NCBI RefSeq assembly: GCF_003387165.1
Contig: NZ_QUMW01000009.1
Location: 310,001-374,000, forward strand
From: Jeotgalicoccus halotolerans
GTDB taxonomy: Bacteria > Bacillota > Bacilli > Staphylococcales > Salinicoccaceae
Direction of reading: 5' to 3'
DNA: 64,000 bases
Below, one piece after another: positions 16,309 through 23,997 of the stretch. Within the stretch, counting starts at the first letter, position 1. Every line of letters starts with the position of its first letter. A program made the position numbers and the translations under genes. The notes under the pieces are model-generated. The model worked only from the letters and a program-made list of their open reading frames with translations, was not told the origin of the DNA and did not search any database.

Positions 16309-16902
16309 CTATTCCAGTTCGTAATGGGTTATAACGTAATCAATAATTTCGGTTAGCTGTTTGACCCGGGATGCATGTACATGTTTGGAAATAGTCGACA
16401 CCGATCGCTTTGTCAGCTTTGCGATTTCCTTCTGAGTAATACCTGTTAAATAATACTGCATGACTTCCTGCTGCAGCGGGGTTACCGTCCTGAAAATATC
16501 AGTTGCATACATTAATGCAATTTCGATACCCTTCGGCATATCCGGGCATGAAAAATCCTGGACTTTTGATTTTTTTATCGTTTGCAGTGACTCTCTGACT
16601 GCTTTTATAGAAGGATGATCCCAGCGGTCAGGATAGTATTCAGGGTAAGAGTCGTCGACAGTATGGAAACTGCACTTTAATGGAAAGTCTGAAGCAGGCC
16701 ATAATGATTTTGCATAAAATGCTAAAAGAATAGAGTAATGCGGCTGTGACGATAAGATAAACAGCTCTTCGCCTATGTGATATTTCATATATAATTTATT
16801 ATCAAACGTATTCAAATCCTGCAGTTTTCGTTCAATGCGGGAGAGATGGTTGTATATCTCAGGTGGTGCCTTAGTACTGTTGGACACATCCAGAATCAGC
16901 AT
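16309..16902 (-). CDS. SatD-like protein with C-terminal HTH domain
   Basis: 197 residues. The N-terminal 120 residues resemble the SatD family: LILDVSNST as the first strand and turn, YHIGEELFIL in place of the usual ITLGDEFQGL, and a later DHPSIKAVRESLQTIKK helix. Residues about 140-185 (VTPLQQEVMQYYLTGITQKEIAKLTKRSVSTISKHVHASRVKQL) form a LuxR/sigma-70 region 4-like helix-turn-helix, so DNA binding is likely. AAGGAG lies 17 bases before the ATG, rather far, so the true start may be a little upstream. It is divergent from the small ORF at 17029. The two TTCG...CGAA dyads between them are natural operator candidates. Confidence 0.6.
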   Translation of the reverse strand: MLILDVSNSTKAPPEIYNHLSRIERKLQDLNTFDNKLYMKYHIGEELFILSSQPHYSILLAFYAKSLWPASDFPLKCSFHTVDDSYPEYYPDRWDHPSIKAVRESLQTIKKSKVQDFSCPDMPKGIEIALMYATDIFRTVTPLQQEVMQYYLTGITQKEIAKLTKRSVSTISKHVHASRVKQLTEIIDYVITHYELE

Positions 16903-16953
16903 GGAAATTATGAAAACCAGCTCCTTTAATGTAATAACTACATTGTATAATAA

Positions 16954-16971
16954 TTCGTCTTAAAAGGCGAA
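16954..16971. promoter_or_regulatory. Operator-like dyad 1
   Basis: TTCGTCTTAAAAGGCGAA is an inverted repeat with arms TTCGYC/GGCGAA. It starts 31 bp before the second dyad, about three helical turns, in the divergent region between the HTH gene and the small ORF. Confidence 0.55.
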
Positions 16972-16984
16972 CTGGATATACTAA

Positions 16985-17002
16985 TTCGCTTATATGGGCG
17001 AA
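16985..17002. promoter_or_regulatory. Operator-like dyad 2
   Basis: TTCGCTTATATGGGCGAA has the same TTCG...GGCGAA arms as dyad 1. It lies just upstream of the ribosome site of the small ORF. Confidence 0.55.
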
Positions 17003-17028
17003 TTTTATCGGTAGAAAGATTGGAGGAC

Positions 17029-17211
17029 ATGTTAACTGTTGACTCTAAAATTAATAAAAAAATCGTTGAAAACTTAGCATTAGAAGGTATGAAAGTTTCT
17101 GATAAACAAATGTTAGCTTACGTTTTTAATATTTTTATAACTAAATCTACAAGAAAACAAAATTTAAAGTACAACGGTCATTCCCCGTTGTACTCCAAGC
17201 GGCCAATTTGA
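17029..17211 (+). CDS. Small orphan protein, weakly VbhA-antitoxin-like
   Basis: 60 residues from ATG 17029 (GGAGG only two bases upstream; the in-frame TTG at 17020 is an alternative). The segment IVENLALEGMKVSDKQMLAYV recalls the inhibitory helix of Fic antitoxins of the VbhA type, whose signature is S/T-x3-E-G/N; here the first position is N. No Fic gene is near. The C-terminus is odd: it runs through a 10-bp hairpin (AGTACAACGG/CCGTTGTACT, about 17170-17195), suggesting truncation into non-coding sequence. It may be a decayed gene. Confidence 0.35.
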   Translation: MLTVDSKINKKIVENLALEGMKVSDKQMLAYVFNIFITKSTRKQNLKYNGHSPLYSKRPI

Positions 17212-17350
17212 CTCACGCATCGGAATTATATCGTAATATATAAAGAAGTTAGTTTGATTCATGCGGCTTCCGTCTATGTAATTAGATGAAACACACACTG
17301 AAATCTGTTATTATATTAGAGATTGAGAATTGATGAACGGGAGTGCCATT

Positions 17351-18601
17351 ATGCAATTTACAGAGTTAACACTGGAAGAATTCAATGACTACACGGCTAA
17401 ACATTTCAGTCATTTCACCCAGACAGAGCAAAACTACACACAAAAAACAGATAGCGGGATTGAAACGTATTTAGTCGGCGTGAAAGATGCTGACGTTGTG
17501 AAGGCGGCCTGCCTCGTAACGCTGACACCTGTGATGAAAGTATTTAAATATGCATATACGAATAGAGGACCGGTTCTCGACTACAGTGACGAAGCTGTAT
17601 TCAAGGCGTTCTTTGATGGATTGACGAAATTTTTGAAACCGAAGAAAGTCATGTACCTGCGTGTTGACCCGTATGAAGTGATTAATAAACGCAATCACGA
17701 GGGCGAAGTTATTGAGAGTATGGAGAACGATTATATCTTCGATCAATTTAAAGCACTCGGCTACGACCACGACGGTTTTCAAAATGGTTTTGACCCGATT
17801 GTCCAGGTGCGCTGGCATTCAGTGCTGGATCTTGCAGGGAAAGATAAAAAGACAGTATTCGATGAAATGGACACGCTCCGTAAGCGTAATATTAAGAAGG
17901 CGGAGAAAAACGGGCTTCATATTAAGTATCTAGATATCGATAATATCGAGATTTTCAGTAAGTTTATGAAGGATACGTCTGAAATGAAGTCGTTTTATGA
18001 CAGAGGTCAAAGTTTCTATGTTGAAAGAAAACGTTACTTTAAAGATCAAGTCATGATTCCGATGGTGTATGTGGACTTAGAGGATTATAACGCATCTATT
18101 GCGCAGGATAAGAAGAAGATGGAAAAGAGTATCAAAAAAGCGGAACGTGCGTTAGAGCGTGACCCGGATAACGAGAAGAACCAGAATAAAATTAAAAACT
18201 TGAGTGAGCAGCTTGAGAACATCGATGCGAAGCTGACTGAAGGCGAAGCCTTACTGAAAACTCACGGCAAGGAACTCCCATTGTCGAGTGCGTACTTTAT
18301 AGTGACACCGCATGAAGTGACTTATCTGTCAGGGGGAACGGACAATGACTTCCGCCACTTTGCAGGCAGCTACTTAATTCAGTGGACAATGATTCAGTAT
18401 GCCTTGGACCAGGGCATAGACCAGTACAACTTCTACGGAATCAGCGGAGACTTTACTGAGAATGCTGAGGACTACGGTGTAATTCAGTTTAAGAAAGGGT
18501 TCAATGCTGTAGTGAATGAGTATATCGGGGACTTTATCAAACCGATTAATGCGCCGGCTTACAAGGCGTATAAGACGTTAAACAGACTTCGTAATAAATA
18601 A
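17351..18601 (+). CDS. femA: FemA-type peptidoglycan pentaglycine bridge transferase
   Basis: 416 residues. The ATG at 17351 is chosen because CGGGAG lies seven bases before it. FemABX proteins transfer aminoacyl groups from charged tRNA to the lipid II side chain; staphylococcal FemA adds glycines 2 and 3 of the cross-bridge. Two GNAT-like subdomains carry the FemA fingerprints HFSHFTQTEQNY, YTNRGPVLDY, LRKRNIKKAEKNGL, FRHFAGSYLIQW and YNFYGISGDFTENAEDYGV. A coiled-coil arm lies at about residues 245-305. First of three tandem family members, seven bases from femB. Confidence 0.88.
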   Translation: MQFTELTLEEFNDYTAKHFSHFTQTEQNYTQKTDSGIETYLVGVKDADVVKAACLVTLTPVMKVFKYAYTNRGPVLDYSDEAVFKAFFDGLTKFLKPKKVMYLRVDPYEVINKRNHEGEVIESMENDYIFDQFKALGYDHDGFQNGFDPIVQVRWHSVLDLAGKDKKTVFDEMDTLRKRNIKKAEKNGLHIKYLDIDNIEIFSKFMKDTSEMKSFYDRGQSFYVERKRYFKDQVMIPMVYVDLEDYNASIAQDKKKMEKSIKKAERALERDPDNEKNQNKIKNLSEQLENIDAKLTEGEALLKTHGKELPLSSAYFIVTPHEVTYLSGGTDNDFRHFAGSYLIQWTMIQYALDQGIDQYNFYGISGDFTENAEDYGVIQFKKGFNAVVNEYIGDFIKPINAPAYKAYKTLNRLRNK

Positions 18602-18616
18602 GAGAGAGTGAATCGC

Positions 18617-19879
18617 ATGAAGTTTTTAGAATTGACTGATGAAGAATATGCGGCGTTTATAGAGGAAGGCCATGAGGCGGCTTTCTTCCAGATGCTTGAA
18701 AATAAAACCAACCGTGAAATGAACGGCGAGACTGTTAAACTGCTCGGTGCTAAGGATGATGCAGGTAAAGTAGTTGCTGCTTGTCTGTTTACCCTGCAGC
18801 CGACAGTTATGGGCAAATATTTCTATTACTCGAATAGAGGGCCGGTACTCGATTACCATAATTTAGAGCTGGTACGTTTCTATTTTGAAGGGTTAACGGA
18901 ATATCTTAAGAAGAACAACTGTTCATACGTTAAAGTCGATCCGAACTGGATTTACAAGAAGTATGATAAAGATGTAGTAGAAAAAGAAGAATACCCAGCT
19001 CAGGATGCGTTAATTGAGCTCCTGGAGTCTCTCGGCTACGCTCATGAAGGATTTACACGTGGTTATTCTAAAACGTCACAGGCACGCTGGATGAGCGTTT
19101 TAGATATGACTCCGTTTGAAGATGAGAAGGCGCTCGTTAAGTCATTCGACTCACAGCGTAAGCGAAACATGAAAAAAGTAGAGAAGTACGGTGTCGGGTT
19201 TAGGTTCCTTGAAGTTGATGAGATTGATAAGTTCGTTAAATTATACGCTGATACTTCAGAGCGTCAGGGCTTCTTTACTCACCCTGATCCTAAGGGATAT
19301 TTCTCACGTTTTAAGAAGTCGTACGGCGATAAGGTCTTAATCCCTTATACGTATATTGAACTTGATAAGTATGTGGCGAATCTGACGAAGGAGTTAGATG
19401 ATGTTAGTGCGCGCCTGGAGACGATGCAGGCGAAAGAGAATAAGAATGATAAGACTTTAAACAAGATAAAAGAAATGGAAAAACAAGTGACGAATCTTAC
19501 GGGTGATCTTGAAGAGGCGAAAGTCATTCATGAGAAAGAAGGCAACGTGCTGGATCTTGCTGCCGGCATTTACTTCGAAACACCGTATGAGCTTGTCTAT
19601 AACTCAGGGGCGAGTACTTCTGAGTATCCGCAGTTTGTCGGACCGTATAAAATGCACCTTGAGATGATGAAGTATTGTATCGAGCATAATATTTCACGCT
19701 ACAACTTCTACGGCGTGAGTGGTGACTTCTCAGAGGACGGGGAAGACTACGGTGTTTACAGATTTAAACGCGGATTCAATGCAGAGATTGAAGAGCTCGT
19801 TGGCGACTTTGTTAAAGTAATTGCGCCGATGCAGCATAACGTTTATAAGGTAAAAGCGAAACTTGGACTGAATAAGTAA
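18617..19879 (+). CDS. femB: FemB-type peptidoglycan bridge transferase
   Basis: 420 residues, using ATG 18617 with GAGAGAG upstream rather than the GTG at 18608. FemB adds the last two glycines of the staphylococcal interpeptide bridge. FemB-like features are YYSNRGPVLDY, VKVDPNWIYKKYDKD, QARWMSVLDM, SFDSQRKRNMKKVEKYGV, a coiled-coil insertion from about residue 250 to 310, and YNFYGVSGDFSEDGEDYGVYRFKRG. It is co-transcribed with femA and the third FemABX gene. Bridge composition may differ from pentaglycine in this organism, so the amino acid added is inferred. Confidence 0.86.
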   Translation: MKFLELTDEEYAAFIEEGHEAAFFQMLENKTNREMNGETVKLLGAKDDAGKVVAACLFTLQPTVMGKYFYYSNRGPVLDYHNLELVRFYFEGLTEYLKKNNCSYVKVDPNWIYKKYDKDVVEKEEYPAQDALIELLESLGYAHEGFTRGYSKTSQARWMSVLDMTPFEDEKALVKSFDSQRKRNMKKVEKYGVGFRFLEVDEIDKFVKLYADTSERQGFFTHPDPKGYFSRFKKSYGDKVLIPYTYIELDKYVANLTKELDDVSARLETMQAKENKNDKTLNKIKEMEKQVTNLTGDLEEAKVIHEKEGNVLDLAAGIYFETPYELVYNSGASTSEYPQFVGPYKMHLEMMKYCIEHNISRYNFYGVSGDFSEDGEDYGVYRFKRGFNAEIEELVGDFVKVIAPMQHNVYKVKAKLGLNK

Positions 19880-19903
19880 AGCATAGAAAGGTTTGATCCA
19901 GCG

Positions 19904-21151
19904 ATGGAAGTAAAACCAATAACAGAAGAAGCATTTAGATTATTTGTAAAAACATATAACGGGCATATGCACTATTTCCATGATGAGATGTTTTACGATT
20001 ATATATCACGTGTGAATGAAACACATCTGCTCGGGCTATATGATGGTGAAGAATTGGCAGGAGTGTCATTACTCAGTGCGACTTCAGTGCTGAAGAAGTT
20101 CAGACTGTTTACGTCACATACGGGACCATTGATTAATGACTTTTCGAATGAGCGTTTGAAGTTCTTCCTGGAAGAGATCGATACGTACGTGAAGAAGAAC
20201 GGTGCTTTGCAGATGATTCATTCTCCGTATACTATTTACCAGATGCGTGACCATGATGGTAATGTGGTTGAGTCGGATGAGCGTAATAACCAGGAAATTG
20301 TTTCTATATATGAGAATCTCGGTTATAACCATCACGGCTTTACGACAGAGCTTATTACTGAAGAGCTGTTACGCTATCAGGCAGTCATTGATGTTGATAA
20401 GCCGCTGGATGATATTTTGAAGCAGATGGATGTAACGACACGTTACAATACACGTCAGACAGAAACGATGCCGCTTGAGTTAAAGCTGCTGGATGAAGAT
20501 GAGTACGATAAGTTTATCGATATATATAAAGAGACAGAAGAACGCATCGGTTTTGATCCGGTACCGGCAGAGAAAATTAGAAATCTGCTGAATACGCTGA
20601 AAGACCGGATGTTTTTAGTGCTGACACATGTGAATGTGGATAAGTATCTGGAGCAGCTGCAGGAAGAACGTGAAGCGGAACTGGCTAATATCGCGGAGAT
20701 TGAAGAGAAAACCGCGAACGGTACGGCGACGAAACGCGAGAAGAAACGTGTGAACGAACATAAAGAACAGCTTCTGAGCAAAGATAAGCGGATTCGGAAA
20801 ATGGAAGAATTCAAAGCGGAATTCGGGACGGAACTCGATTTGTCAGCAGGCATGTACTATTACAACAACCACGAGATGGTTTATCTGTTCAGCGGCAGCT
20901 ATCCGGAACTGTCATTTTTTAAAGGTACGAACTTTGCGACTTGGGAAATGATTAAGAAAGCGAAGGAATTAGGCGTAAAGCGGTTCAACTTCTTTGGCCT
21001 GACAGGCGACTTTACCGATCAGGCGCAGGACTACGGCGTTTATCGTTTTAAACGCGGCTTTACACCGTATATCGAAGAACTGCCGGGCACCTTTGATAAG
21101 GTATTTAACAAACCCGTGTATACGATAGCGAAAAAACTAGGGAAGATATAA
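19904..21151 (+). CDS. Third FemABX-family aminoacyltransferase (FmhA-like)
   Basis: 415 residues, 24 bases after femB. It retains the FemABX frame: a coiled-coil arm at about residues 245-300 (YLEQLQEEREAELANIAEIE and onward) and RFNFFGLTGDFTDQAQDYGVYRFKRGF. It diverges at usually conserved places: SHTGPLINDF instead of SNRGPV(L/I)DY, and RYNTRQTETMPL where the family has QRKRN. It is not the FmhB/FemX type that adds the first residue. It is closer to FmhA/FmhC-type accessory transferases, which may insert serine and give endopeptidase resistance in staphylococci. Specificity here is unknown. Confidence 0.75.
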   Translation: MEVKPITEEAFRLFVKTYNGHMHYFHDEMFYDYISRVNETHLLGLYDGEELAGVSLLSATSVLKKFRLFTSHTGPLINDFSNERLKFFLEEIDTYVKKNGALQMIHSPYTIYQMRDHDGNVVESDERNNQEIVSIYENLGYNHHGFTTELITEELLRYQAVIDVDKPLDDILKQMDVTTRYNTRQTETMPLELKLLDEDEYDKFIDIYKETEERIGFDPVPAEKIRNLLNTLKDRMFLVLTHVNVDKYLEQLQEEREAELANIAEIEEKTANGTATKREKKRVNEHKEQLLSKDKRIRKMEEFKAEFGTELDLSAGMYYYNNHEMVYLFSGSYPELSFFKGTNFATWEMIKKAKELGVKRFNFFGLTGDFTDQAQDYGVYRFKRGFTPYIEELPGTFDKVFNKPVYTIAKKLGKI

Positions 21152-21166
21152 AAGAATCCGCCGCGC

Positions 21167-21382
21167 ATGGGACTGGCTGCAGAAATATATGAATTTATTA
21201 AACTGCTGTTGAGTATTGTGTTTAATAATTATGTGATCTGGTATTTGGTATTGCCGGGAATAATAGCAGCAGCGATTATTAAACTTAAAAAACAAGAAAA
21301 CACGCCGTATTTTAAATCGATTCTTAAATTTTTGCTTATTTATTATGCGGCGAGAACCATAGTTGTGATATTCTTTTATTAA
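21167..21382 (+). CDS. Small membrane protein after the FemABX cluster
   Basis: 71 residues with two hydrophobic stretches (about 10-38 and 50-70) joined by a KLKKQENTPYF basic loop. No good ribosome site precedes the ATG, so translation may be coupled to the FemABX gene ending 15 bases upstream. No family recognised. It is followed at once by a strong terminator, consistent with being the last gene of the operon. Confidence 0.5.
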   Translation: MGLAAEIYEFIKLLLSIVFNNYVIWYLVLPGIIAAAIIKLKKQENTPYFKSILKFLLIYYAARTIVVIFFY

Positions 21383-21390
21383 AATAGGAG

Positions 21391-21426
21391 CGCAGGCAGC
21401 ACTTTCGAAGTGCTGCCTGCGTTTTT
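21391..21426 (+). terminator. Intrinsic terminator of the fem operon
   Basis: A perfect 14-bp stem CGCAGGCAGCACTT / AAGTGCTGCCTGCG with loop TCG is followed by TTTTTG. Confidence 0.9.
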
Positions 21427-21445
21427 GTTGGATTTGTATGCTCGC

Positions 21446-21624
21446 GCGCCATTGTGGAAATGACAATGGCACAGTAAGACGTCCAGCGCGCCATTGTGGA
21501 AGTGACAATGACCGGGCAGCTCGTTTATCCCGTCACTGTGGAAGTGACGATGACTGGACAGCTCGTTTATCTCGTCACTGTGGAAGTGACAATGACCGAG
21601 CAGCTCGTTTATCTCGTCATTGTG
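21446..21624. repeat. Tandem array A: 42-bp units with internal dyad
   Basis: Four units plus a partial fifth repeat at exactly 42 bp (cores at 21451, 21493, 21535, 21577, 21619). Each core is a short dyad: copy 1 CATTGTGGAAATGACAATG, copy 3 GTCACTGTGGAAGTGAC. Between copies the stem changes in step (CATT/AATG to CACT/AGTG, with copy 2 as CATT/AGTG wobble form). The array sits between the fem terminator and the 3' end of the convergent lactonase gene. Two frames stay open because 42 is a multiple of three, but nothing suggests translation. Confidence 0.9.
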
Positions 21625-21634
21625 CTGTTTATTT

Positions 21635-22645
21635 TTAAAGGAAATCCACGAAGATTCCTTCCGGAACTTCGATTTCGCTGTCTAAACGAGAGATTGTGCC
21701 ATCTTCATTAATTTTAAACAGCACAAGGTTGTGGGATTTCTCATGGGCGCATACTAAGTACCCGCCGTCCGGTGTAATATTGAAGTCTCGCGGCCAGTTG
21801 CCGTCGGATGATTCAATTTGCAGACGATCCAGTGACTGACCGCCATCTTTAATTTCAAATACTGCAATACTGTTATGGCCGCGGTTAGTCACGTAAATAT
21901 ATTTACCGTTCGGATGCTTGCGGATGGTTGCTGCCTGAGAATGTTCAGTGAAATTTTCCGGCAGAGTGGAGTAAGCAGCAACCGGCGTGAACTTACCATT
22001 AACATATTCTGCTGCAATTACTTCGTTGGATAACTCCGTGACGATATATGCATAATCTCCGGCATCGCTGAACACCAGATGACGCGGGCCGCTGCCAGGC
22101 GCGACTTTAGACTCCGCTACTTTAACGAGACGTCCTTCTTCTATTTTAAATGTAATGATTTTATCTGCACCTAAATCGACAGCAGCGAAATATTTGCCAT
22201 CCGGCGTTTCCGTAACGAAATGCGAATGGGCATGATCCTGTCGCTCGTGCGGACCGCTACCTTCAACCTGATAAACATCCAGACGTTCAGTGACTGCGCC
22301 GCGGTCGTCCATTTTATATAAACGCACCTTGCCTGTGCTGTAAACGGCATCGAGCATATACTTGCCGTCAGAAGACGGACTTAAGTAGCAGCCGTTTTCA
22401 GCTTCCGGCAGACATTCTTCGATGAGTTTAAGCTCGCCATTTTCAATCTCAAACGTCACAATACCTGCTGTATCGCCGTCCTGCTTTAAGGAATATAATT
22501 TATCATTCTGTAAATTTAAATATAAGGGGCCTTGAAATTCTTTAATTAAGTCGCCGCCGCTCAATTGACCAGCTTCAGTATCTAAATTAAAACGATAAAT
22601 ACCCTTACTTTTTTCCTGGGTATAAGTGCCTATATATCCAATCAT
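21635..22645 (-). CDS. Lactonase family protein (6-phosphogluconolactonase type)
   Basis: 336 residues, ATG after AGGAGGAG. A seven-bladed beta-propeller of the YbhE/Pgl lactonase family: it opens GYIGTYTQEKSKGIYRF and contains repeated blade strands such as GCYLSPSSDGKYML, GSGPRHLVFSDAGDYAYIVTEL, HPNGKYIYVTNRGHNSIAVF and PRDFNITPDGGYLVCAHEKSHNLVLF. The likely role is hydrolysis of 6-phosphogluconolactone in the pentose phosphate pathway, though propeller lactonases of this group vary in substrate. It is monocistronic and its stop lies 11 bases from tandem array A. Confidence 0.82.
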   Translation of the reverse strand: MIGYIGTYTQEKSKGIYRFNLDTEAGQLSGGDLIKEFQGPLYLNLQNDKLYSLKQDGDTAGIVTFEIENGELKLIEECLPEAENGCYLSPSSDGKYMLDAVYSTGKVRLYKMDDRGAVTERLDVYQVEGSGPHERQDHAHSHFVTETPDGKYFAAVDLGADKIITFKIEEGRLVKVAESKVAPGSGPRHLVFSDAGDYAYIVTELSNEVIAAEYVNGKFTPVAAYSTLPENFTEHSQAATIRKHPNGKYIYVTNRGHNSIAVFEIKDGGQSLDRLQIESSDGNWPRDFNITPDGGYLVCAHEKSHNLVLFKINEDGTISRLDSEIEVPEGIFVDFL

Positions 22646-22873
22646 TTAATCTCCTCCTGATTTTAAGCGATTAAATTGTTACGTTACTGTATACCCTGAA
22701 TATGAAATTTAAAAAGGGGAATAGTGAAACTGATTAAAAAGGGCGTACTGGATGAGGAATGGGTGTAAAAACATGGATTATGAAAAAATATTAACCATGA
22801 AGCTTTGGATAACCTTTTGAAAGTGCAGTTTAGCTGTGCAATAGGAGAATATCTAACTATCAATTTGTTTCAT

Positions 22874-22902
22874 TTTACAACAGTAAAACCAGATGGTATA
22901 AT
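22874..22902 (+). promoter_or_regulatory. Promoter of antitoxin RNA 2
   Basis: TTTACA at 22874-22879 and TATAAT at 22897-22902 have 17-bp spacing, predicting a start near 22909. Confidence 0.75.
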
Positions 22903-22908
22903 GTACTT

Positions 22909-22972
22909 ACAAGTAAAGTGCTGAGCATGAAACACCGAAACCCCAATCTATTCCAGTAGATTGGGGTTTTTT
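22909..22972 (+). ncRNA. Type I antitoxin RNA of Fst-like module 2
   Basis: A predicted short RNA, convergent with the toxin gene. Its 5' half, 22912-22936 (AGTAAAGTGCTGAGCATG and onward), is a near-copy of 23076-23101, the toxin ribosome site, start codon and first codons. It can therefore pair with the toxin mRNA and block translation. It ends in the shared hairpin at 22941. The layout is the same as module 1 but the pairing sequence is unrelated. Confidence 0.7.
22941..22972. terminator. Shared terminator of toxin-antitoxin module 2
   Basis: The stem CCCCAATCTA / TAGATTGGGG with loop TTCCAG and six T is nearly identical to the module 1 hairpin at 6603-6636. Confidence 0.9.
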
Positions 22973-22996
22973 AATGGTGTATTGGCGGCTGTCCGG

Positions 22997-23092
22997 CTAT
23001 TCATCATCATTGTTCAGCCAATAAGTGAACAGTGAGACAATCACACCGACAAGTAACGGCGCAAACAGTAATTCCAGTAAAGTGCTTTGCAT
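22997..23092 (-). CDS. Second Fst-family type I toxin
   Basis: 31 residues. GGAGGTG precedes the ATG at 23092. One hydrophobic helix (about residues 4-25) reads LLELLFAPLLVGVIVSLFTYWL and ends in an acidic tail NNDDE, unlike the basic tail of toxin 1. The AP...G...LFTYWL pattern is typical of Fst/holin-like toxins of Firmicutes. The antitoxin RNA is at 22909-22972. No perfect LexA box is present upstream. A palindrome TTACATATGTAA at 23169-23180 shares only the central ACATATGT with one. Confidence 0.82.
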   Translation of the reverse strand: MQSTLLELLFAPLLVGVIVSLFTYWLNNDDE

Positions 23093-23180
23093 GATAACAC
23101 CTCCTTCCATGCTACCGGCACGGAAGTGAATTGGACAGCCTTTCTAATTTTACCATAAATCATACCTCTTACATATGTAA

Positions 23181-23926
23181 TAATAGGGCGGATATTAAAG
23201 AAGAATATAATTAATTATAATATTCTGACAATTAAAGTCGATAAAATCCGAATCCAATTGTAGTTCTCATAAGATGTGAATTTAATGAATTATGGAGAAA
23301 AACTGTCAAAATTGATGCATATACGTATCATCAGGAAGAAATCCAGCCATCATTAGAAATCAGATGAAATGTACGTAAAACTTAGATTTAAAGTTAAAAC
23401 TGGAAATATCCGTATATAATCATATGAATAAGGAAATACATAATTAAGGTAAAATCAGCTCAATCTGAGAATGATTTTAAGGATGCAGCTGAAGGATTAT
23501 CCATAGCAAATGATTAACTAGGCTTAGAATGAGCCTGGCGGATGACAGGCAGATTGAGCTGCACAGAGACAGACGAAAAGGAAATGCGATCTGCAGCTGA
23601 GCAGACAAAAATTAACCAGTTAAATATATAAATGAATTAAGTTAAATCAGCATATAAAAACACATAAATTTGATAGATATTTTATTATACACACTAAAGT
23701 TTACATAACATATATTATAGGAAGTTGTGTATACAGTAGAATATCGGGTGTACAGTGACCTATTTCGGTAGGCATATCTTAAAAATATATTATGATACAT
23801 AATTCACATACTATGTTTTGCTCTTTTATTTGATAACGAGCTCTATTTATACACGGCTGCTCCCGCTGCAGTATCCGACGCACCTGCATCGTGCCACGAG
23901 ATCTTTATCTTTTAATCACTCACTAT
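23181..23926. other. Long gene-poor intergenic region
   Basis: No credible gene is visible over about 750 bases. The region is AT-rich with many stops in all frames. The stretch 23450-23630 has coding-like fragments (VKSAQSENDFKDAAEGLS, then ADDRQIELHRDRRKGNA in another frame) vaguely like CsbD or similar small stress proteins, so a decayed gene is possible. No RNA structure was recognised. Confidence 0.3.
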
Positions 23927-23951
23927 GTTTAAAACTTTCGGCCACGGATAT
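23927..23951 (+). promoter_or_regulatory. Sigma-B promoter of the YflT-like stress gene
   Basis: GTTTAA (23927-23932), 13 bases, then GGATAT (23946-23951), one base from the GTTTAA-N13-GGGTAT consensus. It lies 46 bases before the start codon of a general-stress-protein homologue, which supports the call. Confidence 0.7.
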
Positions 23952-23997
23952 ATACAGTAATGTGTTCAATGAACAAACTATTTGGAGGGATATTATT

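Noticed and set aside
21438-21711. Two overlapping ORFs made of 14-residue repeats
   Set aside because: They arise because the 42-bp unit is a multiple of three; no ribosome site, and stem compensation points to structure and not protein.
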